From assembly GCA_002205965.3 (NCBI GenBank), contig NADL03000073.1, positions 186,001-250,000 of the forward strand: DNA of 64,000 bases, read 5' to 3'. This stretch comes from Kappaphycus alvarezii. Taxonomy: Eukaryota; Rhodophyta; Florideophyceae; Gigartinales; Solieriaceae. Positions 13,391 to 24,129 of the stretch are shown in pieces. Under the pieces are notes generated by a model. It searched no databases. It was not told the DNA's origin and worked only from the letters and a program-made list of their open reading frames with translations. A program made the position numbers and the translations under genes. The number at the start of each line of letters is the position of its first letter. Position 1 is the first letter of the stretch.

Positions 13391-13960
13391 GCGAACGGAT
13401 CATTAGCAGCCCCGTCTCCACCTAGCCGTTCGCTCCTCCAGCACCTCTCCACCTTCGGGGCTTCCCCTCTTCCAACAGCAAAAGCACCCAAACTTCCCCT
13501 TCGGGCGGGTACCATTGTCCACCGTGCCATGAACATTGAGCTCAACCGGACACCTGACGGACATACTTACGTCAATCCCGGAGCCCTCCTCCTCCCTCCC
13601 TCCCACTCCAGCTTACTTCCCACTATCAGCCGCTCGTATCTATCATCGGCGAGTTTCCCACCCTCTTACATATCATTTGCTTCATGGCCTAGTAGAAGAC
13701 TTCTTTTCTTCGTGGTTCCTGCACTGGCCCGTTCTACCACCGTCGCTCTAGCACCTCTCAAGGCGACTCCATCACCTACACAACCCTCTCAAACTGTTTC
13801 GCCATTCAAAGCTCTCCCATCGACAACTCCAAACGCTTTACACCGTCCTCACTCCCTTCGTTACATATTAGCAACTTAGTCACTTAGCCCTTAGGGGCCC
13901 CCCAATGCTATGGCCCATCTGCCCCTTGTTTGGGGCCCCTTCTTCAATGGCGGTGGTAAA
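13390..13960 (+). repeat. Dispersed repeat D, copy 1
   Basis: Nearly 570 bases matching the reverse strand of about 27570-28110. Shared landmarks include GGTACCATTGTCCACCG, TTCGTTACATATTAGCAACT and GTTGGGGCCC-like blocks near the right end. A 164-codon open frame (13385-13879) covers it, and the other copy has a 197-codon frame. Both end in a peptide like RFTPSSLPSLHIS in at least one frame, which hints at ancient coding. I do not recognise a domain. It directly precedes LINE pre-RT sequence, so it may be the N-terminal part of a LINE family. Confidence 0.65.
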
Positions 13961-13979
13961 TCTTTATGCTTCAATAAAC

Positions 13980-14721
13980 ATTCAACCAATCAGCACAGGA
14001 GCAGTATTGTACAGTGCAGTATTGTGCAATATCAGTGCATTACTACCCATCCCTGATCCTTCGCCTTCCTCCAATCTCCGGACCCACGAGGATGTCCTTC
14101 GCACCCACTCCTGGAGGTCGACATCTTCAGGACATCCCTCTCCATTTATCAACCTTTTCCTCCTCCTCCTCATCAAATTTTTCTATGCTGCCGCCTCCGC
14201 TGGAGAACCGGCCGCTCTTCACTGTGCGTCCCTCCATCTACATATGCTCCCCACTGAAATTATCCGTCGCAAACTGGGGGCGAACAAGGTTAGAGGCACA
14301 AGGACGGCCAAACGACGGAACTAGCTTCCCGCATCCGGCGCGCCACCACCGGCTCTCAGAAGGGACCACCTCTGGCATGAAGTCCTTTCTGCTCATCGCG
14401 CTAGCGCTGAGTGGACTGAGCGCCACCGCCCGGGCCCCACGTCTACAGCGGCATAGAACTCCCGACGGACAGAAGCCCTCTGAGCGGACGCACGCTACGG
14501 CAAGGCCATGCGGGACCTTCACCACCCTCAACGCAGCCCACGCAGAGAAGCAGCGGAAATACCAAGGGTTCCTTGCTGAGCTGCCTGAGAGAAACAGGCT
14601 GGTTCCTGTTCCTATCTCAACGCTTGGAGGATGTCATCAGGCGGCATTCTCCGTCGTCAAGGACCTCGCGAGAACTGTTGCCACTCGCGCAATGGAACGG
14701 TTTTCGAAGGTTAGAGGCATT
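13980..14721 (+). mobile_element. Internally deleted LINE (family A), left part
   Basis: The first part, about 14160-14520, matches the pre-RT region of the complete LINE at 51767-52200: LHMLPTEIIRRKL here against IHLLPTAVLRRLM there, and DARYGKAMRDLHH against DAQYGRAMRTLHQ. From about 14530 the sequence jumps to the LINE C-terminus: AEKQRKYQGFLAELPERN, then LVPVPISTLGG, then a tail ending RFSKVRGI. RT, CCHC knuckle and endonuclease are therefore absent between the two parts. The frame is interrupted at 14722 by a Gypsy element and resumes at 20820 (separate entry). Confidence 0.65.
14717..14721. repeat. Target-site duplication of Gypsy copy 1 (left)
   Basis: GCATT immediately left of the 5' LTR is repeated at 20815-20819 immediately right of the 3' LTR. 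Five bases is the usual Ty3/Gypsy integrase duplication. Confidence 0.8.
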
Positions 14722-15425
14722 TCATGTGCGAAAATTTGCACACGAAAAAAATCTAGAGGAGGACAAATTTGAGAGACAGTATCGGGATTTGAAAGATATG
14801 TTTTACAGTTCCTGAATTTGCAAGATTTTTTTGGATGAGTGTGGCAAATTCATGAGTTGATTTTTATTTTAAGACACGCTGTCATACTAGATGTCAGTAC
14901 AAGTACAGGTTCTGGGTGATAGTAAGAGTGACTTGAAAGGTCTACATAATGGTCACATTAATTCCCACCCCTGGCCGATGGGTGGCTGGCATGGGTATGG
15001 CACCTAGATATTTACGTTGAGGAAATATCTTCTAATAGTCTCTCTGATTCACACGATTCTCTTGAATGTATTTTATTGTTATTATTATGTTTGTTTGAGA
15101 CTTTAGGGGTACCCAAAAGTCTATATAAGCGAGTAAACTACTTCCTCTTGTGGAGGTCAAGCAAGTTGGCAGACAACTTCAAGTCAAGTCCGAGTAGTAG
15201 GAAGTTGAAGTCAACTTCAGACCCAAGAAACCTTTTTCCTACGCTGCTCACAGAGCATCAGTAGTAGACTCTGACCCTTTCATACTTGCTTGTAGCCCTC
15301 TCAACTCTCTTATATACACTCCTTTTGCTCGTTCAACTATACCACGGTAGCACTTTTGTCGCTTGCAACACCTCCTTCTTGGGTAGTTGGTTCTGAAGTC
15401 TCTTTCCTGACGATTTACCCTATCA
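14722..15425 (+). repeat. 5' LTR of Gypsy copy 1 (short form)
   Basis: About 704 bases, ending CCCTATCA; family ends are TGAT...ATCA. It has a TATA-type box near 15122 and a U5-like segment containing the hairpin arms GAAGTTGA/TCAACTTC in the sister LTR. It matches 20103-20814 along its whole length. This is the form without the U3 reading frame. Confidence 0.88.
15122..15128 (+). promoter_or_regulatory. TATA box of the LTR
   Basis: TATATAA within GTCTATATAAGC. The same box lies at 20504-20510 in the 3' LTR and, in altered form, in copy 2. Its place in mid-LTR, upstream of the conserved R/U5-type segment, fits the LTR's RNA polymerase II promoter. Confidence 0.6.
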
Positions 15426-15427
15426 TT

Positions 15428-15446
15428 TGGTACTCTTTGGAGGGGG
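15428..15446 (+). promoter_or_regulatory. Putative primer-binding site
   Basis: Starts TGGTACTC, two bases after the LTR end. Copy 2 has the same start at 58341. A TGG start matches the CCA end of a tRNA primer. I cannot assign the tRNA species without a tRNA set from the same genome. Confidence 0.55.
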
Positions 15447-15512
15447 CTGCACCCGAGGTATTCGTGTTGAGCAGTATTAGGGAACTTTTCGGGGGATTTC
15501 TTTTTGTAATCA

Positions 15513-16450
15513 TGGATCTCAACGCTGCTCGTATAACGTTCACAGGGGGCAAGAATGAAGACGTTGAGGAGTTTCTCTATACATATGTCAACGTTGTGAT
15601 GCGTGAGAAGAGCGATGAAGAGAAGGCCGAAGTATCTTCGCCTATCTTCATGGTGACGCAAAGCACAAATATAAGGCCAAGTTTATCAACGGGTGGTCTC
15701 TTAACGGGAATGGGCGTAACTTCGGTGAGGTATGTGAGTGGCTTGTGAAAGATATGCTAAGGAGGTAGAACCAGATGAGATGATTCGTACCGCCATAGAG
15801 GCCCGGCTCAACTTCGACGATTTGTTAAGCTCATTGGTATACTTGTGTGATCTCGATGAAAAGGCTGGGTTCAACGCCCAAGCCAAGTACGGAATGCTGC
15901 GTAAGGCGGCGATGGGGGATAAGCGGCTCTCCGATTTCCTCCTCATCAAGGGCCCTCACACTTTTAATGAACTGAAGGGTACCATAGTAGAATTTGTCAA
16001 AAATTCGGAGACGTTTCAGTCACTAAGTGATACCGAGGGAAACCCGTACATCTATGCCGATCGTGTACATCCTGAAAAGAATTATCAAAGGCCAGCGACT
16101 AGCGCAGCAGCATTGGAATCAGTCAGGAGCGATGTCAAAAACTTGGAAGAAAGGTTGGAAACCCGATTCGATAATCGACTTGACATGATAACCTCGCAGT
16201 TGGAAAGCCTTACTCTTACCATTAAGAAGAACCAGTCTGGGGCCCCAAGGCCGCAGAAGTCTGTTCCTACTGTCACAAGCCTGGACACTTTGCAAATAGG
16301 TGTCCTGATAATCCACATAGAAACACTCGTTGTGGAAAGTGCGGTCGATATGGGCATCATGAAAGTAACTGCTGGTCTAAAGACAACAGAAGAGCAAATT
16401 TATCGGACGCGGAGCGAGTCAGGACCAGAGATGAAAATCTTACAAAACAG
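15513..16450 (+). pseudogene. gag part of Gypsy copy 1 (fossil)
   Basis: Starts MDLNAARITFTGGKNEDVEE and ends in a nucleocapsid region with two CX2CX4HX4C knuckles (CSYCHKPGHFANRC and CGKCGRYGHHESNC), typical of Ty3/Gypsy gag, which packages the RNA in virus-like particles. The counterpart in copy 2 begins at 58421. This copy is broken. Confidence 0.75.
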
Positions 16451-16462
16451 AAAGGATCAAAG

Positions 16463-17557
16463 TTGACGGATGCCGGTAACGTATCCATCGCTGAAGAAAT
16501 CAGTCAAGTCAATGTGACAAAAAGGGATGGGGAAGGGAACATTTTATCGAAAAAACCTAGGCTAGATTATGGAATGCTGGAACATATCCCAGCACCTGTA
16601 CCTCCTCGAACCAAGAGGTCTGATCAAGTTGTTCCAGGAGTGGGAGTCACTCCGGCCAAGAAGACGAAAAAGAGTAAGAAATTTAAGAATATCCCGAAGG
16701 ACGTACTAGAATATGTGAAGAAGTACAATTTGGTGGCTGAGCTTGCATCGGCCCCAACTGGGATAACGTTTGGTCAACTTTTGAGGGGCGACGCAGAGGA
16801 CGCGAGAAAAGAACTCAAAAAAATTATCAGGTCTAATAAGTCCGCTAAGGGTAAGAAACTGTTTCTTCAATCGGCCTCGACAGCACCAAGACGTCTTAAA
16901 CTAGTACCAGTCAAAGTATTGGGAATGAAAACCCAAGCTCTTTTCGATTCGGGCGCTGTTCCAAACCTTTCAGAAACTTTGGTGACAGATCTAGGTCTTG
17001 AAATTATTCCAACTACTCGAAGAATAACTGTGGCGGATGGAACCGTATCAAAATGCATGGGCACTGTTGACAAGGTTTCCGTGTTCTTTGGGGACTCTAA
17101 AGTTGATGTAGACTTTCTTGTCATGCCTGATCTCCCTTTCGATGCAATCATTGGCTGCCCTACCATGGAAAGACTAGGGACCTGCATTGACTTGGGCAAC
17201 CAAATCGTTTCAGTTAATGTTGACGGCAGAACCGTGAAGATGCCCCTGGATTTCGACAAAAGCACACATCCGGAAGATTTAAAGAGACGGACAGTGAAGA
17301 TTTCACTTCTAGCTATGACAGCGAAGATTCCGAACCAACTAACACTTTCGGAAGTGAGAAGGGTACGCTCGGGGGATATGAACATGACATGGGACGATTA
17401 TGATTCTGGGTTTGAAACAGATGAAGACTGGAATTCTAGGGTAGGTGTGACACCTGAATGTGTTTCTTTTTGCGATAATATCGAATCAAAGGACGGAATT
17501 CGGAGCAAAAGATTACAATTGCAAGGAAAACAGGAATATATCGAATTCCATATCTGA
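16463..17557 (+). pseudogene. Protease region of Gypsy copy 1 (fossil)
   Basis: A 364-codon stretch that contains a lysine-rich linker followed by a retropepsin-like domain. The catalytic D-S-G is visible in ALFDSGAVPN, and FDAIIGCPTMERLG corresponds to the conserved hydrophobic-G region of the fold. The role in the family is polyprotein maturation. A nearly identical stretch lies at about 59376-60190 in copy 2. Confidence 0.75.
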
Positions 17558-17699
17558 AGATGTGAGCACGCCGGAAAGGTCCTTCAAAATTTGAGGTGAG
17601 ATCAAGAAAAGGACCAGCGCCAAATTGGAGAAATTCAAGAAAAAGTACAGCACCTTCCAGCCCCCGCCTCAATGAAATATCCGACATGTTAACATCTTC

Positions 17700-18960
17700 C
17701 GAAGTAATTGCATGGAGCGCTTCGATCTAAGACAAGCAAGTGTACCGGTCACTCACTCATTTGAACTTACCGATACTCAACCAATTTACCACAGGCCTAG
17801 ACGTCAACCGCCAAAATATGACCAATTTATCTCAGAGAATGTTAAAGTATGCTGGAAAATGATATTATTCGGCCAGCTTCATCCCCATGGTCATTTCCAG
17901 TTGTGTAGCCCAAAAAGGTGGAAATTCGCTTTTGCGTCGATTACCGACAACTGAACCAGAGAATGATACCCGATCGATTTCGATTCCAAATATGGAGGAA
18001 ATCCTCGAGGACTTGAAGGACGGGAGATACTTCACCTCAATTGATCTTTACACTGGTTATTGGCAGATTCCATTGGATGAAAAATGTAAGGAAAAACCTT
18101 TTACCAGCAAAGCCGGTACATTCAGGTTCGAAGTGATGCCTTTTGGTCTCATGAATGCCCCAGCTACATTCCAAAGAATGATGAACGAGGTTTTGAAAGG
18201 ACTTCCATTTGCAAGAGTTATATCGATGATGTGGTGATATCTCAAAAACCTTGGCATCAGCACATATGCATGCAAGACGGTGTGTGGAGAGGATACTGCA
18301 TACAGCCTGAAAATTAAGTTAAGCAAATGCTTCTTTGCGAAAACGTCTCCAATTACTCGGTCATATCGTCGTCAAGAGGGAATTAAAGTGGATCCAGAGA
18401 AACGAAAAAAAATCAGTTGGCACCAAGGCCCGCTTCAAACGAGCAATATCGAAAACTATGTGGGAGAACGAAATCCAGTGGGAAGATGCCTTACCAAAAG
18501 TGTTATACGGCTATCGTCGAAGAAGAGGAAGAAATGGACGCTCACCATTCGAGCTAATGTACGGAAGGGCTCCTAGGATGTTACAAAGAGACATGGAAAC
18601 AAATATTATCGATGAAGAGAGTAGAGAAGTTGAACTACTGGCCACTGAAGGTGGAGATCACACCGCGCCTACACAGACAAGAAATAAGGATGAAGAGCCT
18701 CCAGTCCAAACCTTTTCAGTCGGCTTAAAGTACTTGTAGTACATGGAAAAGCAATGCAGCAGGCTGTGAAAGTGGCCGTCCAAACAAAGTATTCGAATCC
18801 TTGCATCGTCACGGAGGAAAGACACCCGCATTATAAGCTCTGTTCAAGCTCAGGGAAGAGATCAAGGAGGGCCATCCATTCACGTCTTCTGATCCCTTAC
18901 CATCAAAGGCCCGAAGAATTCCTTCTCACACAGGACTATGCGCAACACGGGGTATACTAA
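17700..18960 (+). pseudogene. pol-derived region of Gypsy copy 1 (fossil)
   Basis: Reverse-transcriptase signatures are visible, namely GYWQIPLDEKCKEK and FEVMPFGLMNAPATFQRMM. Integrase-tail signatures follow, namely GRSPFELMYGRAPRM and a GPF/Y-like module around VTEERHPHYKL. These identify the Ty3/Gypsy order in which RT precedes integrase. The region is broken; I give no reconstruction. Confidence 0.75.
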
Positions 18961-20102
18961 TCTTTAATTATAGAATGATTCCTATGGGAGGAAAAAGGGC
19001 CTGGGAATGGATCATCTCGATTACGCGGGACTACTACGAACTCCACGTAATCATCCATTTCTATATTAATATATGCCTATGTTTCGTACATTGAACGGAC
19101 TTGCTACCTCAAGAAGATTTCCGACTATTAATAAGAGTCCTATTTTATTCCAAAACGGAAGGTTCACGGAAGCAGGTCCAGAGTTTTGTGGAAGTAATAT
19201 ATATTACTCTATAGGAGTTATGGAATGGTAGCTATCGGAGACTTGTCGCAACGTATCTGAACGTTGTCCGTCCGATTTACGTATTTCTCAAGAGCAACCA
19301 AGATGTGCGACTGAGAAGGTTACAGCTTACCCACTGATATGGAGTATCGACTGGTCCATATCCCTTATGGGAACCTTATATTTCCCCGCCACAAATTGGG
19401 AACATTGAGGGTGGGCTAAGATCCTCCGAAGCAGTGATGATGACCCGAGGAGGACCCTCGGGAGACAAAAACCCGCCCAGAAGAGGTTCTGGTCGTCCCC
19501 AACAGGACCTCGTCCAGGTCCCAGTACATCAGGAACTGGTCGGGGCCATTCATCGCGACAGCCCGACACAACTTCGTCTCTGCCCTCCTTCACAACCATG
19601 CACAGCATACAGTTGGAAGAAGAAGATTACTTTTTTGGTTGCACAATATCTCTGATGACGCGAACGATGCACAGGTCATTTCTTATTTCATGATGAGCAT
19701 CTGTTTACGTTTTCGGGCGCTACATGGACCGCACTTATCTTACGAAGATTCCATTCTTGATGATGCGTATCTTCTTTCTTATCGGCATCCATTCCTCCGG
19801 CATCTTCCAGAAGAGTTTGCATATCATATATATTTTTTTCACTCTTGGAAGATTCGGAAGAGTCACGGAGGAAGAATGTATTCAACCCCACCTAGATGTT
19901 ATCAAACCAATATATGAGGCTATGCTACAAAGTCTGATACCGGTAATGCAAACTTACTTTTTGGAGCATCATATTGGTAATCAGTTGCATCCGTACCCGT
20001 TTGAAAGACCTTACATTTTATCAATAAGACAGCGAGCACTACCGGAAACAGAAGAAGAACAATGAAGACGAGCCGGGACGTTCGTCTTGAGCGAGGGCGT
20101 GA
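18961..20102 (+). other. Unassigned region between pol and 3' LTR, copy 1
   Basis: About 1.1 kb lies inside the element downstream of the integrase tail. It contains several short open frames (for example 19434-19655 and 19639-19917), with no match I recognise to envelope or chromodomain proteins. Copy 2 does not reach this far, so it cannot be compared. It may be an extra element gene, a long 3' untranslated region or a secondary insertion. Confidence 0.4.
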
Positions 20103-20814
20103 TGTGCGCAAAGTTTGCACACGAAAAAACATCTAGAGGAGGACAAAATTTGGAGACAGTATCGGGATTTGAAAGATATGTTTTACAGTTCCTGAATTTG
20201 CAAGATATTTTTTGGATGAGTGTGGCAAATTCATGAGTTGATTTTTTATTTAAGACACGCTGTCATACTAGATGTCAGTACAAGTACAGGTTCTGGGTGA
20301 TAGTAAGAGTGACTCTGAAAGGTCTACATAATGGTCACATTAATTCCCACCCCTGGCCGATGGGTGGCTGGCATGGGTATGGCACCTAGATATTTACGTT
20401 GAGGAAATATCTTCTAATAGTCTCTCTGATTCACACGATTCTCTTGAATGTATTTTATTGTTATTATTATGTTTGTTTGAGACTTTAGGGGTACCCAAAA
20501 GTCTATATAAGCCGAGTAAACTACTTCCTCTTGTGGAGGTCAAGCAAGTTGGCAGACAACTTCAAGTCAAGTCCCGAGTAGTAGGAAGTTGAGAGTCAAC
20601 TTCAGACCCAAGAAACCTTTTTCCTACGCTGCTCACAGAGCATCAGTAGTAGACTCTGACCCTTTCATACTTGCTTGTAGCCCTCTCAACTCTCTTCCAT
20701 ATACACTCCTTGCTCGTTCAACTATACCACGGTAGCACTTTTGTCGCTTGCAACACCTCCTTCTTGGGGTAGTTGGTTCTGAGTATCTCTTTTCCCGACG
20801 ATTTACCCCTATCA
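20103..20814 (+). repeat. 3' LTR of Gypsy copy 1 (short form)
   Basis: 712 bases, ending TACCCCTATCA; the ends are inverted (TGAT at 20102-20105 if the shared T is counted, and ATCA). It carries the TATA box at 20504-20510. It is followed directly by GCATT, the target duplication. Confidence 0.88.
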
Positions 20815-20945
20815 GCATTCTTTTACAGCGGCACTCCGCATTGACCGTAACCTCCAATGCCGCTTGTCTGCTGGCTGGCCTACCTTCCACCTTCTGGTAG
20901 ATTGGAGTGCTATCTACAGTTTTCGACGCATTGTACGGTTTCACA
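20815..20945 (+). mobile_element. Internally deleted LINE (family A), right part
   Basis: Immediately after the Gypsy the LINE reading continues: ILLQRHSALTVTSNAACLLA, then GLPSTFW and a stop. The sister copy at 56513-56836 reads VRGILMQRQ and then AAVMSNAACLMAGLKVAF across the same point without interruption. So the Gypsy insertion split one LINE frame, and the LINE was there first. Confidence 0.7.
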
Positions 20946-21160
20946 ATTGTCTTGGCCATTATACGGTATCTACGCTCAGGTACAAATTTACAGGTACCAA
21001 CACATATCTACCACAGTAAATTAACCCCCCCATTTCCCCTTATCAAAACATACACAAAAGGTAAACATTGGGATTTCAGTTACAGTAACAAATAAGCTGA
21101 CTGAGACCAAGTCAAATTGTACGGTATTGTGAATTCACGTGAACTGCAGTGGCATGAATT
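20946..21160. other. Unassigned spacer
   Basis: No recognisable coding or repeat signal between two LINE fragments. Confidence 0.35.
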
Positions 21161-21167
21161 GATTGCC

Positions 21168-21400
21168 TCACTCCATTGCAAGTTGAGGGGAGGCCAGAAA
21201 GCAAAAAGTCGCTTTGGAAGTTACCCCGACTGCGTAGTGTCGCTGTATAAAGTATATTGCACCTTCGAAAGCCATCCAATTGCGGTAATAGCGATAGTTC
21301 AAAGCAAACGCCTCCGAATTCCAGTCTCTAAACGTTGAGATGGAGACAGGAAATGTCTCCGTCCCCCTTGGCAATCTAGCAGGAAATCAATGGTATTTCC
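21168..21400 (-). mobile_element. LINE family A C-terminal fragment, diverged
   Basis: The minus-strand peptide TFPVSISTFRDWNSEAFALN, followed later by IYFIQRHYAVGVTS, lines up with LVPVPISTLGGCHQAAFSVV and ILLQRHSALTVTS of the LINE at 14.6/20.8 kb. Spacing between the two motifs is preserved. The copy is old and lacks the catalytic parts. Confidence 0.5.
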
Positions 21401-21639
21401 GCCTCCTCTCCGCTTCAGCGGCTTTTAGGCTCGTGAGCGGGTTGACCCTCTTCGTCCTTCCATACATGTGGTCAAGAGGTTGACGAACGTTACATCGAAG
21501 TAGTTCATATCTCCGACAGCTCCCGTCGCCCTGAGGTCCTGTCTTGTTATAAAAAGAAAAACCATTAACAGTATACAGTATGAATCAAGGGATAAGAAGC
21601 TCTAAAATGAAGGTTTCTTGGCGGCCTACCCCAGCCCGA

Positions 21640-22130
21640 TGTGTTACGATGCCCTAGACATCCGGCGTCGCATCCGCGGTCTTGCTTTTCGGCATAGCTC
21701 TACAGTCTGCTTCCTCCATACCCATTTCGTCTCAGCTGCCGAGGTCTACAACGCCCACTGGACATTAATGCTCCGCTGAAACCCTGGATTCCCGTTGTGG
21801 GCTTTTTACCGCTCCAGTACCAACACTAAACTAATCATGGAAGCAGTCGCCGACTACGCCACAGATCTTTCGGCATTCGGCTCCCGCCTTAACTCTACCA
21901 CAATTTCCTACGCAATCCCAAAGCATACCATGCCATCCAAGCTCCAGCACTGGACTTTCGGTTCGACGTCCTACTCCTCGTCCCGGGCACGGAACTCAAG
22001 CCCTCGGACATACTGATCATTGTCTTCAATATCAAAGTGGTCTCGCGATTAAAGGCCATCGCAACTACGAAGGACATTATGCAGAATGAAAACAATGACC
22101 ACGTTGTACCGATAGAGAAGTAAATTAAAG
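21640..22130 (+). mobile_element. REL LINE fragment
   Basis: DIRRRIRGLAFRHSSTVCFL near 21657 matches DIRRRIRRQAYLETPAAAFL in the complete LINE (53.8 kb) and AVRNRIRGLAFRKVPAAAFL at 55.7 kb. Further on, LLLVPGTELKPSDILIIV near 21975 matches the endonuclease-core region with R/K-P-x-D-I (RPADILV in other copies). The CCHC knuckle that should lie between them is not clear. The order and spacing identify a C-terminal LINE fragment. Confidence 0.6.
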
Positions 22131-22374
22131 AAGAAGAAGAAGAAGACTTTACCAATCAGGAAAGGGGGGGCCTAGCGGCCCTCAAAGGGGGAAAAATCTA
22201 TCCGAGCCAGGAGCGGTTGAGTTGTCGTCAGTTGATTAACGACTTAATTTTTGAAAAGTTTTTCAAAGCCCTCTGTCCCCACCAAAGCAGCACATGCCCC
22301 CGGTGGTGCCGCGGACGCTGCCCATCGCTCGAGAGATTTCGAACTTAGAGCGTAAGATCTAGGTGTGCCCCCAC

Positions 22375-22575
22375 GCCGACCTGGTCTCGAGCTCTCGGCT
22401 TGGGGTTCCAACCAATCGCCTTCGACTCGCTCGGCGCATCATCTCCTGCCATCATCGGCCTCCTCGAAGACGCCGATACCAAACGACCGCAAATATGATC
22501 CGCCGACGCGTCTACCAGCGTCTTAGCACGGTCATTTGGTCCTCAGTCCTGTGACATCTCCTACGGGGAGTAGCT
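22375..22575 (+). mobile_element. LINE family B C-terminal fragment
   Basis: FQPIAFDSLGASSPAIIGLL and IRRRVYQRLSTVIWSSVL match KFVPLAFDSFGSPSATTSKV and VKTRLYQQLSYAIWSTCA at the C-terminus of the complete LINE ending at 54.6 kb. Frames differ between the two motifs in this copy, so it is decayed. Confidence 0.55.
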
Positions 22576-22689
22576 GGATAACGGTCCCACTCCGCGCAAA
22601 CCCAAGGGCTTCATGAAAGTATCGGCCGCGCTACCGCGGGCACGTGGGTGAACTCTAACAGAAGCCTTTCAAGGCCTCCGGCTCGCGAA

Positions 22690-23398
22690 GAACAAATTCC
22701 GTCGTCGTCCTCCACCGACAGACCATACGTATGATCCCGTTCCGTTGTCACTGTCGATGCGCAACATGGGCGTGCGATGCGTACGCTTCACCACTCTCGT
22801 CTCTTCTGGGCAGTCGGGGAGTCGGCGGCTGGCTGAAGCAGCAGAGTTTGTGGTGTGGGATGGCCCGGAGGTTGCACATATTGGATAGTCGACCGATGTG
22901 TAGAGCGGAGGGGCGACGTCCTCCAGCAATGGTACGCAAGTTACATAGACAAGTTCGCCAGGAAGCATGTGAGAGTTCTTGAGCACTTTCATTCGGGGTC
23001 CTCGTTACGAATGGATATTTGCATTCCCGCCGCCTATGGGCTTCACAGTACTGATACTGCCGTAGACGTTACTGTTGCTCACCCCTCCGCTCGCCGCCGC
23101 ATCTCGACAAGTACGGTTACCACAGGCGCTGCCGCGAAATTCGCAGAGCGCGACAAACACTGTCATTACGGCGATTTAAAACGATATTCTCCTCTCCCCT
23201 ATCGGGATTGATATCTACGGAGCCTTGGGCGACGAAGGCCAGGGTTTCTTCCGCCGCCTCACTTCCTTCGCCGCTTCCCGTCGCGGTTTCTCCCCTGAAC
23301 TGGAGCTTCGCGACTTCGTTACCCGTTTTACGTTTAATCTCCAAGTGATGCAGGCGCGAGAGGTTTCCTCCCCGCCTGCATTCATAGTTAATTTCTGA
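22690..23398 (+). mobile_element. Internally deleted REL LINE, family C-type end
   Basis: The left part (about 22750-22800) reads DAQHGRAMRTLHHSR, the pre-RT motif. The right part jumps to the endonuclease core MDICIPAAYG and AVDVTVAHP (about 23010-23080), then IGIDIYGALGDEGQGFFRRL and LRDFVTRFTFNLQVMQARE, ending SPPAFIVNF and a stop at 23398. The same ending is found on the minus strand at 50593-50800. RT is missing between the parts, as in the copy at 14.5 kb. Confidence 0.6.
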
Positions 23399-23417
23399 AT
23401 ACTCTCCGCACGCGTCC

Positions 23418-23830
23418 GTGCCCTACTGTACAACTCGTAAAGATCTAAGACGCACACCTCCGTGTGGAACGCCCTACCCTACTGTACAAGGGTTGGAGAT
23501 ACGTATCAATAAGCCGGTAAATGAACAATTACTGTACATGAGCAAGTACATGACACATGTACTCGTTCCCACAAAATTTTCGTTGTGGCACTGTAATTGT
23601 ACTGCAGTACATTAAAATTGACTTTTTAGATCTTGTACGTCAAACTTTGTACCAACCAACTGAAAACCAACAAATGTACCAACCAACTGAAAACCAACAA
23701 ATGTACCAACCAACTGAAAACCAACAAATGTACCAACCAACTGAAAACCAACAAATGTACCAACCAACTGAAAACCAACAAATGTACCAACCAACTGAAA
23801 ACCAACAATTGTACCATTGTACTAGTCACA
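23418..23830. repeat. GTAC-rich arm, left of hAT relic
   Basis: The tetramer GTAC occurs about sixteen times by eye in 410 bases, against one or two expected. Six of these lie in the 27-bp tandem repeat and the others are dispersed in contexts like CTGTACA and GTACATG. A second GTAC-rich arm lies at 26490-27150, on the other side of the transposase relic. hAT elements commonly carry short subterminal transposase-binding repeats, and this is my preferred explanation. Confidence 0.5.
23649..23810 (+). repeat. 27-bp tandem repeat, six units
   Basis: Six nearly perfect head-to-tail copies of a 27-base unit beginning GTACCAACCAACTG and ending CAACAAAT; the last unit differs near its end. The period is a multiple of three, so both strands show artificial open frames. 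There are no spacers, so it is not a CRISPR array. Confidence 0.95.
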
Positions 23831-24129
23831 AGTGATTAGTCCTAGTTCGTGATATTTAGAGTTAACACAAAGAGCTGTTGTGCTCGCTTTCGCCACTTGT
23901 AGCATCGCTGCCAACGCATCCAGAACGTGAAGGTTCCTTCAACGCAAATAGGCAATCTCAACACAAATAACAATCCGACGAAATGTCATACGAAACTGCA
24001 GACCGTGAATCAACAAGATCCGACAATCCGCAACCCGGCCAAAACAATGAACTACAAACACCGAGTCAACTCAAGATATCACCGAACATTTTGGGCATTG
24101 CCAAAGCAAATAGAAGTCAAACGTACTTA

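Larger units (their letters stand above)
14722..20814 (+). mobile_element. Ty3/Gypsy LTR retrotransposon, copy 1 (fossil)
   Basis: A 6.1-kb element bounded by direct LTRs (14722-15425 and 20103-20814) and a 5-bp target duplication. Parts in order: 5' LTR, primer-binding site starting TGG at 15428, gag from the ATG at 15513, two CCHC zinc knuckles at about 16260-16375, aspartic protease (ALFDSGA near 16940), pol-derived sequence to about 18960 (reverse transcriptase and integrase-tail signatures), an unassigned region and the 3' LTR. The two LTRs are almost identical, with only a few percent difference by eye, and the inside is nearly identical to copy 2, so insertion was recent on the scale of this window. 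The element is broken, with about ten breaks. It lies inside a LINE reading frame. Confidence 0.9.

Noticed and set aside
13195-13545. 116-codon minus-strand frame as a gene
   Set aside because: It overlaps the LINE C-type fragment in a different frame and runs into repeat D; no motif.
14014-14772. A 252-codon frame as a single gene
   Set aside because: Its first part is the wrong frame for the LINE pre-RT motif and its last codons run into the Gypsy LTR; it is a chance join of LINE pieces.
16085-17385. Minus-strand frames of 65-172 codons inside Gypsy gag and protease
   Set aside because: Antisense shadows of the element; the same shadows appear in copy 2.
23649-23810. CRISPR-like direct repeats
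   Set aside because: Units are head to tail with no spacers, in a eukaryotic transposon setting.
23557-23839. Open frames of 60-92 codons on both strands made of repeated peptides
   Set aside because: They are produced by the 27-bp tandem repeat, whose period is a multiple of three; not genes.
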